From positions 1 to 5,837 of the forward strand of contig JAKAVH010000112.1 in NCBI GenBank assembly GCA_021827545.1: a stretch of DNA of 5,837 nucleotides, in the 5' to 3' direction. A model generated the notes under the pieces. The model worked only from the letters and a program-made list of their open reading frames with translations. It did no database searches and had not been told where the DNA came from. The first letter of the stretch is position 1. Each line of letters starts with the position of its first letter. The position numbers and the translations under genes are program-made. This document shows, piece by piece, positions 1-4,549 of the stretch. The DNA comes from Thermoplasmata archaeon (GTDB lineage Archaea; Thermoplasmatota; Thermoplasmata; UBA184).

Positions 1-1
1 C

Positions 2-1897
2 TACGGCACGGAGTACCAGTTCCCGGCGGCGCACAACGCGCAGGGTCAGTTCGCGACCCGCGTCGAGCCCGCGCCGTGGGGGACGCTCGCGGCCACCGTT
101 TCTCCGGCCAACGCGACAGTGGAACTGAACCCGGTGGGCGGGACGAGATCTCTGGTGGTCGCCCCCAACGGAACGGCCGTCGGAGAGTTCGCCGAAGGGC
201 CGTACTGGCTCAACGTGTCGGCGGCCGGATGCACGAACGCGAGCCGATTCGTGTACCTGGCGACCGGGGCGGTCGACCGGCTCTCGGTCGCGTTGTCCTG
301 CGGGCCGCCCGCCCCCCTCGCGGCCTCCGCTTCCGCGTCGCCCAGTTCGGGGGACGCTCCGCTCGCCGTGACCTTCGGGGGCACGGCCTCGGGAGGCCGA
401 CCTCCGTACTCCTACGCCTGGACGTTCGGAGACGGCACCACCGGCTCCGGGGGGAACCTGACCCACACCTACACGGCCCCGGGAGCGTACCGGGCCAACC
501 TCACCGTCACGGACGCCGGCGCGAACGTCACGACGGCAAGCGTGACGGTCACCGTCGCCGCACCGCTGACCGTCCTCGCGACGGCCGCGCCCAGTTCGGG
601 CCCGGCGCCGCTCACGGTCCGCTTCATGGGAGCCACGGCGGGGGGGACATCCCCGGTGTCGTTCCTATGGACGTTCGGCGACGGCGGGTCGAGCACCGCG
701 CAGGACCCGACGCACACGTACGCGGCTGCGGGCCCGTACGTCGCCATCGTCCGAGCGGTCGACGCCTCGGGCGCGACCGCCTCGTCGTCCGTGACCGTGG
801 TCGTGACCTCCGCGACGGGGTTCCCGGTGTACTTCAACGAGACCGGGCTCGCCGGCGGCACCCGCTGGAACGTGTCGGTCGACGGGCTCACGGGGTCGAC
901 GACTTCGAGCAGCCTCGAGTTCGCGCTCCCGAACGGGACGCACGCGTATGCGATCGGGGTGGCAAACTCGAGCTACCGGCCGATAGCGGCCCACGGAAAC
1001 GTCACCGTGGTCGGCGCTGCGGCCAGCGTCCCCGTCGCCTTCGTTCCGGTGGTCTATCCTGTCACCTTCCTCGAGACGACCCTCCCCGCCGGCCTCGCCT
1101 GGTCGGTGCGCCTCGATGCCATCAACCGTTCCACGGCGGCCGGCACCCTCGCGTTCTCGGTGGGCAACGGCTCGTACCCCTACGCGGTCGGACCGCCCGC
1201 GGGGTACGCCGCCGTCCCCTCGTCCGGCCTCCTCACGGTCGCCGGGGCGGGGACGAACCTCACGGTGGCGTTCACTCCGTCGGTCGGGTCGGTCGCGTTC
1301 GAGGCGAGCGGGCTTCCGGCCGCGGCGTCCTGGTCCGTCGCGCTGGGGACGAGCGTCGCGAGCAGTACGGGGAGGTTCACGAACTTCACCGTGACGATCG
1401 GGACGTACCCGTTCGCCGTCTCGCCTCCGCCCGGGTACTCCTCCGCGCCGGTCCGGGGGAACGTGACGGTGACGACCGCGGGCGAGATCGTTCCGATCGC
1501 GTTCGCGCCCGTTCTCTACGCGGTCACTTTCCAGGAATCCGGCCTCGGGGCCCCGACCGCGTGGAGCGTGACCGTCGGCGGGCGACCGTACGGTTCGAAC
1601 TCCTCCGCGATCGTGGTCGAGCTCGCGGACGGGTCGTACCCCTTCTCGGTCGCGAACGTGAGCGGTTACTCGGTCGCGAACGCGACCGGGGTCCTGACGG
1701 TGGCCGGCCAGCCGGTCCGAGAGCCCGTGCGGTTCGTCCCGACGGGAGCGCCGTCGCCGATCGCGTTCCTCACGAGCTCCCCGTTCCTCCTCGGCCTGCT
1801 CGCGGTCGGGCTGATCACCGCCGGGGGGATCCTGTACGCGATCGGAGCCCGGCGACGCCGGGAGGGTCGGCCGCCTCCCCGAGCGCCCGGTCCCTGA
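2..1897 (+). CDS. PKD and tandem-repeat surface protein with C-terminal membrane anchor (5' partial)
   Basis: The frame is open from base 2 to the TGA at 1895-1897, giving 631 residues; the true start is upstream. A GTG at 119 falls inside a continuous domain (ANATVELNP) and is not a credible start. Order seen: a PEGA-like or carboxypeptidase-regulatory-like beta domain (about 80-301) holding the only two cysteines (visible residues 77 and 100, possible disulfide); PKD domain 1 (about 317-562) and PKD domain 2 (about 566-808), each with WTFGDG, HTY and G-x-Y; four repeats of 77-78 residues (818-1744); one hydrophobic helix (about 1778-1849); then an RRRREGR tail. This predicts an extracellular stalk anchored by its C-terminus with a short cytoplasmic tail. 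Of 22 asparagines, 20 lie in N-x-S/T. PKD domains are common in archaeal surface proteins as adhesion or spacer modules. No catalytic domain is visible here, but one, such as a peptidase, could lie in the missing N-terminal part. Exact function unknown. Confidence 0.9.
   Translation, partial: YGTEYQFPAAHNAQGQFATRVEPAPWGTLAATVSPANATVELNPVGGTRSLVVAPNGTAVGEFAEGPYWLNVSAAGCTNASRFVYLATGAVDRLSVALSCGPPAPLAASASASPSSGDAPLAVTFGGTASGGRPPYSYAWTFGDGTTGSGGNLTHTYTAPGAYRANLTVTDAGANVTTASVTVTVAAPLTVLATAAPSSGPAPLTVRFMGATAGGTSPVSFLWTFGDGGSSTAQDPTHTYAAAGPYVAIVRAVDASGATASSSVTVVVTSATGFPVYFNETGLAGGTRWNVSVDGLTGSTTSSSLEFALPNGTHAYAIGVANSSYRPIAAHGNVTVVGAAASVPVAFVPVVYPVTFLETTLPAGLAWSVRLDAINRSTAAGTLAFSVGNGSYPYAVGPPAGYAAVPSSGLLTVAGAGTNLTVAFTPSVGSVAFEASGLPAAASWSVALGTSVASSTGRFTNFTVTIGTYPFAVSPPPGYSSAPVRGNVTVTTAGEIVPIAFAPVLYAVTFQESGLGAPTAWSVTVGGRPYGSNSSAIVVELADGSYPFSVANVSGYSVANATGVLTVAGQPVREPVRFVPTGAPSPIAFLTSSPFLLGLLAVGLITAGGILYAIGARRRREGRPPPRAPGP
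818..1744 (+). repeat. Four tandem 77-78-residue protein repeats
   Basis: The units are 818-1051 (78 residues), 1052-1282, 1283-1513 and 1514-1744 (77 residues each). Units 2, 3 and 4 align end to end without a gap; unit 1 carries one extra residue just after its NGT. The shared pattern is F-x-E near residue 6-8, G-L or T-L near 10-11, W-(S/N)-V at 17-19, a (N/D/I)-G-(S/T) turn at 39-41 followed by Y-P-(Y/F)-x-V in units 2-4, G-Y at 51-52, a (L/V)-T-V strand near 61-63, and V/I-x-F-x-P at the end. This reads as an all-beta, Ig-like module. Codons have drifted a good deal between units, so these are old duplications, not recent copies. Similar repeats are, from memory, frequent in secreted Thermoplasmatota proteins. 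Confidence 0.9.
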
Positions 1898-1915
1898 GCG
1901 GGGCGCCCGCCGCGT
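1898..1915. other. Convergent intergenic gap with short GC hairpin
   Basis: Only 18 bases separate the stop codons of the converging surface-protein and exporter genes. They contain a 5-base-pair stem with a 3-base loop, GCGGG-GCG-CCCGC (1898-1910), with the perfect palindrome GGGCGCCC inside it at 1901-1908. It could act on both strands as a weak transcription barrier. However, archaeal termination depends mainly on T-rich tracts and there is none on either side, so a terminator role is doubtful. Confidence 0.25.
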
Positions 1916-3418
1916 TCACTCGCCCGCCGACGGGAGGCCCGGCGGTTCGGCCGTCGGCCTCGGCGCGCTCGCCTTCTGGCCGAGGACCTCCCGGCCGAAC
2001 ATGATGAAGACGCCCGCGAAGACGAACGCGGCCGCGGCGAGCCCGAACGACCATTCGAACGCCACGTACGTCGGGACCGACCCACCGAAGACAGTGATCG
2101 CGTACGTCGCCAGCAGCGAGCCCGACAGCGGCGCCCCGACCGAGCTGCCGATGTTGCGGAACACCGACGAGAGCGAGGTCGCAAGCCCCATCTCGCGCGG
2201 GTCGACCGTGAGGACGAGCATGTTGATCATCCCCGCGTTCACGATCCCGATCCCCGCGCCGACGAAGAACTCGACGATCCAGCGGGAGTCGAGCGGCTGG
2301 GAGGGAATCGCGAGGAGGAAGGCCGCCGCGGTCACGGCCGCGCCGATCGCAGTCATCGGGCGCGTCCCGATCCGCGAAACGAGGACTCCCGCGATGGGGG
2401 CGAAGACCAGCATGCCGACCGCGAGGGGAACGAGGTAGATGCCGGCCCCGAGGATGTCCTGCCCGTACCCCACCGGTTTCGGGAGCTCGAACAGGTAGGT
2501 CATCGACAGGAGGGCGAGGTACATGCCGAGGCCCGACACCGCGCCGACCACGTTCGTGACGAGGACATTGCGCTGGCGAAGGAGACGAAAGTCGAGGATC
2601 GCCTCTCCGCCTCGGGCCCGGTACCGACGCTCGAACCCGACGAGCGGCACGAGGAGGACGACCCCGGTCCCGAAGAGCCCGAGCGTGGGAAGGGCGGACC
2701 AGCCCCAGGTCGGGCCTTCCGACAGCGCGAGGACGAAGGCGGTCAGCGAGAGTCCGAGGAGGGCCGCCCCGACGTAGTCGACGCGCGTCTCCGGACGCCG
2801 GTAGGGGGACTCCCGGACGAAGAGAAAGACAAGGATCGCGAGCAGGACGACGAACGGGATCGCCGAGTGGTACGTCGTTCGCCAACCGTAACTGTTCGAG
2901 ACCCACGCCCCGAGCGGGAGGCTGACGGCGAACCCGACGCCGAACATCGCGCTCAGGAACCCCTGGAACCGCGGGACGAGCTCCCGAGGAAACTCCTCGC
3001 GGCCGAGGCTCATCCCGATCGGGAAGATCGTGAGTCCGATGCCCTGGAACGCCCGGGCAGCCACCATGAAGGGGAACGATGGGGAAAACCCGGTCACCGA
3101 CACGCAGACGGCGTAGATCGCCACCACGATGCCGAGGACCTTCTTCTTGCCGTAGATGTCGCCGAGCTTTCCGACCACCGGGCTCAGCGCGACGCCGGTC
3201 ACGATGTAAGCGGAGAGGATGAGGCTCGCCTGGCCCACGGTGATGTTGAACTCGGACTCGATCGCGGGAAGCGAGGGGGTCAGCATTCCTTCGACGTAGA
3301 GGACAAGGGTGACGAGGGCCGCGAGGATCCCCATCACGCGCCAAGCGTACGCGCGGTCGAAGGTCTCCTTCGTGCGGACCCCGCTCGCGAGCGGGACCGA
3401 TGTCGCCGACTCGGTCAT
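1916..3418 (-). CDS. MFS exporter, DHA2 (EmrB/QacA-like) family
   Basis: This is a 500-residue integral membrane transporter, expected to export drugs or other toxic compounds in exchange for protons. The ATG at 3416-3418 is chosen because it forms a 4-base ATGA overlap with the stop of the regulator gene upstream and puts a short polar N-terminus before the first helix; the frame also stays open further upstream, but only as a shadow of the regulator. Visible family signatures: motif A between helices 2 and 3 (GKLGDIYGKKK, residues 83-93, D87); the helix-4 arginine (ARAFQGIG, R122); an antiporter motif C-like stretch in helix 5 (GVGFAVSLPLG, 160-170); GWRTTY at 178-183; and the DHA2-typical block from DYVGAALL (214-221) through ALSEG and WGW to ILDFRLLRQRN (274-284). 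Length and hydrophobic segments suit 14 helices. The C-terminal ~20 residues are polar and proline-rich. The substrate cannot be read from sequence. Confidence 0.93.
   Translation of the reverse strand: MTESATSVPLASGVRTKETFDRAYAWRVMGILAALVTLVLYVEGMLTPSLPAIESEFNITVGQASLILSAYIVTGVALSPVVGKLGDIYGKKKVLGIVVAIYAVCVSVTGFSPSFPFMVAARAFQGIGLTIFPIGMSLGREEFPRELVPRFQGFLSAMFGVGFAVSLPLGAWVSNSYGWRTTYHSAIPFVVLLAILVFLFVRESPYRRPETRVDYVGAALLGLSLTAFVLALSEGPTWGWSALPTLGLFGTGVVLLVPLVGFERRYRARGGEAILDFRLLRQRNVLVTNVVGAVSGLGMYLALLSMTYLFELPKPVGYGQDILGAGIYLVPLAVGMLVFAPIAGVLVSRIGTRPMTAIGAAVTAAAFLLAIPSQPLDSRWIVEFFVGAGIGIVNAGMINMLVLTVDPREMGLATSLSSVFRNIGSSVGAPLSGSLLATYAITVFGGSVPTYVAFEWSFGLAAAAFVFAGVFIMFGREVLGQKASAPRPTAEPPGLPSAGE
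3415..3418 (-). other. ATGA stop/start overlap between regulator and exporter
   Basis: On the minus strand the regulator's TGA (3417-3415) and the exporter's ATG (3418-3416) share bases in ATGA. No clear Shine-Dalgarno sequence precedes the exporter start, so it is probably translated by coupling to the regulator on a shared transcript. This also fixes the exporter start. Confidence 0.85.
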
Positions 3419-3894
3419 CGGGGGACCCCGGCCCGGTCGGAGACGCTCCGTTCGCGCCACGCGTGCATGCCGCTCCGGGCGAGGGCGATCGTCTCGACGG
3501 TGGCGCGCCGCCGGTCCGTCGGCACCGACTCCGTGGAACGGCGGACGATCCGTTCGAGGTCGCGATCGAGCTCGCGCATCAACGCCGCCGCCTTGGGGGT
3601 GGTGCGGACGACGACCCCGCGGCGGTCGGCCACGGTCCGTTCCCGCCGCACCCAGCCGTGGGTCTCGAGCGACGCGACGATCGCCGTGGCGGCGGGGCGA
3701 GAGATCCCGAACTCCTCGGCCAGGGCCGAGAGGCGTCGGCCATCGGACGACGCGATCCAACGGAGCGTGAAGTACCGCCCGACCGAGAGCCGGTGCCGAC
3801 GGAGGAGCTGGGCACCCAGGAGGCGGGTCTCCGCGAGGGCGTCGCGCAGGGCGGGCCAGAGCTCGGGGCGGGGGGAGTGGGATTTTGAAGGCAT
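3415..3894 (-). CDS. MarR-family winged-helix transcriptional regulator
   Basis: A 159-residue protein of normal MarR length. N-terminal helices (about 10-48) lead into the winged helix-turn-helix: RLSALAEEFGISRPAATAIV (54-73) covers the HTH with its recognition helix, ASLETHGWV (74-82) follows, and the wing carries the family's D-R-R signature (DRRGVVV, 90-96). Long helices at about 101-150 should complete the dimerisation region. MarR proteins bind palindromic DNA as dimers and usually release it on binding a small aromatic or toxic ligand; they often repress themselves and an adjacent exporter. That matches the gene order here: the regulator is first and the exporter overlaps its stop. The ATG at 3894 is chosen because a TATA-like element lies about 27 bases upstream, as expected for a leaderless archaeal mRNA. 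Residues after about 120 are very arginine-rich and less typical. The ligand is unknown. Confidence 0.92.
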   Translation of the reverse strand: MPSKSHSPRPELWPALRDALAETRLLGAQLLRRHRLSVGRYFTLRWIASSDGRRLSALAEEFGISRPAATAIVASLETHGWVRRERTVADRRGVVVRTTPKAAALMRELDRDLERIVRRSTESVPTDRRRATVETIALARSGMHAWRERSVSDRAGVPR

Positions 3895-3900
3895 GGACAG

Positions 3901-3914
3901 TTAAGCTGGCTGAA
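3901..3914. promoter_or_regulatory. Candidate MarR operator (imperfect palindrome)
   Basis: TTAAGC-TG-GCTGAA is an inverted repeat with 5 of 6 half-site positions paired and a 2-base centre. It sits between the TATA-like element and the regulator's start codon, where a bound dimer would block RNA polymerase. AGTTA also occurs twice, at 3899-3903 and 3916-3920, and TAAGC twice, at 3902-3906 and 3923-3927, so a direct-repeat operator is possible as well. Autoregulation is typical of MarR proteins, but this site is short and is inferred from position. Confidence 0.35.
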
Positions 3915-3917
3915 TAG

Positions 3918-3926
3918 TTAGATAAG
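3918..3926 (-). promoter_or_regulatory. TATA-like element for the MarR-exporter operon
   Basis: Read on the minus strand the sequence is CTTATCTAA, in an AT-rich island within GC-rich DNA. Its centre is about 27-28 bases from the first base of the regulator's ATG, which is the usual archaeal distance from TATA box to transcription start. This implies that transcription begins at or next to the ATG, so no ribosome binding site is needed. The match to the archaeal TATA consensus is partial; position and composition are the stronger evidence. Confidence 0.6.
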
Positions 3927-4059
3927 CCTTACTGGATGCGACGTCGGGGCCGGGACCGGGCCCCATGCGGTCGGTCCGCCGCGTCCCGGTCCGTCGGCGC
4001 ACCGAGCGCAAGGCTCATGGTTCCCTCCGTCGCTCGGGGCGGTGCCGCGAACGCTTTCC

Positions 4060-4464
4060 ATGCCGCTCGAGTATACCGGGATCCGGGTTCGCGACCTCGC
4101 CCGGTCGATCCGCTTCTACACCGAAGGGCTCGGGTTGCGACGGGGCCCGACCGGGCGGATGTCGGCCGGCGGGACCTGGCAGGAACTCCACGATCCTGCG
4201 ACGGGGGCCGTCCTGGAGCTCAACTACTACCCCGGCGACCCGCCGTATCGGGAAGGGGACGAGCTCGACCACCTCGGGTTCCGGGTCGACGACCTCGACG
4301 CCACCGTCGCCCGGCTCGTCGCGCTGGGGGCCCGGCTTCGGATCCCCCCGTTTTCGGAGCCTCCCGATCGGCTCGCGTTCCTCTCCGATCCGGACGGTGT
4401 GTGGGTCGAGCTCGAGGAACGTCGGTCGGAGGAGCTTCCTCCGACCTCGCGACCGGGGTCATAG
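4060..4464 (+). CDS. VOC superfamily (glyoxalase I-like) protein lacking the first metal histidine
   Basis: A 134-residue protein made of two beta-alpha-beta-beta-beta modules, the size of a single-chain glyoxalase I subunit. The ATG at 4060 is chosen over the in-frame GTG at 4042 because it puts residues 1-13 in exact register with E. coli glyoxalase I as I recall it (x-T-x-x-R-V-x-D-L at 5-13). Family features: RDLARSIRFYTEGLGL (11-26), VLELNYYPGD (51-60), DHLGFRVDDL (70-79), then FLSDPDGVWVELEE (107-120). The expected metal ligands His, Glu, His, Glu map to Tyr5, Glu53, His71 and Glu117, so the first is replaced by tyrosine (codon TAT). It may bind metal differently, or act as another VOC enzyme or a binding/resistance protein. 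A glutathione-dependent glyoxalase role is doubtful, since most archaea lack glutathione. It is divergent to the MarR-exporter operon, so a shared detoxification role is possible but unproven. Confidence 0.87.
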   Translation: MPLEYTGIRVRDLARSIRFYTEGLGLRRGPTGRMSAGGTWQELHDPATGAVLELNYYPGDPPYREGDELDHLGFRVDDLDATVARLVALGARLRIPPFSEPPDRLAFLSDPDGVWVELEERRSEELPPTSRPGS

Positions 4465-4522
4465 ACCCGGGACCGCCTCGGTGGAGCGACGGGCATAAGA
4501 AGCGGGCCCCGCCTTGGGCCGC
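4453..4522 (+). other. Hairpins after the VOC gene and before the flippase
   Basis: Two short stems are visible. GGGTC-ATA-GACCC (4456-4468) wraps the VOC stop codon. GCGG(G)CCC (4502-4509) pairs with GGGCCGC (4516-4522) with one bulged base, and a TTTT follows at 4531-4534. The second resembles a weak intrinsic terminator or a leader hairpin. Both could be chance in DNA this GC-rich. Confidence 0.2.
4491..4502 (+). promoter_or_regulatory. Possible weak promoter for the flippase gene
   Basis: GGGCATAAGAAG is the only AT-leaning stretch in the 85-base gap before the flippase besides the TTTT at 4531-4534. If CATAAGAA is the TATA element, transcription would start near 4523 and leave a leader of about 27 bases. 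A GAGG at 4535-4538 could serve as a weak ribosome binding site 11 bases before the ATG. Read-through from the VOC gene is equally possible. Confidence 0.25.
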
Positions 4523-4549
4523 TCGGTCGATTTTGAGGCTCTCGGGCGG

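Larger units (their letters stand above)
3895..4059. promoter_or_regulatory. Divergent intergenic region between the MarR and VOC genes
   Basis: These 165 bases separate two divergent genes. The end nearest the regulator (about 3899-3935) is markedly AT-rich against the GC-rich surroundings and holds its promoter and candidate operator. The rest is GC-rich, with a 6-base-pair hairpin GGGGCC/GGCCCC (3946-3951 with 3959-3964, 7-base loop). No TATA-like element is seen 25-30 bases before the VOC start, so that gene may use the same AT-rich island, which would give a leader of about 110 bases. The frame of the VOC gene is open back to a TAG at 3919-3921, but with no better start. Confidence 0.6.

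Noticed and set aside
119..1897. Surface-protein gene starting at the GTG at 119
   Set aside because: The same frame is open and domain-like back to base 2, and the GTG encodes an internal valine within a continuous beta domain; the gene is simply cut by the window edge.
76..2004. 642-residue open frame overlapping the surface-protein gene in another frame on the plus strand
   Set aside because: It is extremely arginine/glycine/proline-rich with no domain, and overlaps a frame with clear PKD domains, repeats and an anchor. It is a GC-driven shadow frame.
1815..3344. 509-residue minus-strand frame overlapping the exporter
   Set aside because: It is arginine-rich, has no hydrophobic helices and is a frame-shifted shadow of the MFS gene, which has all the family motifs.
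3419..3760. N-terminal extension of the exporter to a start at 3760
   Set aside because: The 114 extra residues are arginine/proline-rich and lie wholly inside the regulator gene; the ATG at 3418 with its ATGA overlap and a normal MFS N-terminus is far better.
2867..3904. 345-residue plus-strand frame antisense to the regulator and exporter
   Set aside because: It is charged, low-complexity antisense translation with no motif; both genes on the other strand are well supported.
3946..3964. GGGGCC/GGCCCC hairpin as a riboswitch or terminator
   Set aside because: It is a lone 6-base-pair stem in very GC-rich DNA with no T tract or further conserved elements.
4042..4059. GTG start six residues earlier for the VOC protein
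   Set aside because: The ATG at 4060 gives exact register with the glyoxalase I N-terminus, and the extra residues add nothing to the fold.
4465..4549. tRNA or small RNA in the gap before the flippase
   Set aside because: Only short stems are present; no cloverleaf, T-loop or CCA-adjacent acceptor pattern could be drawn.
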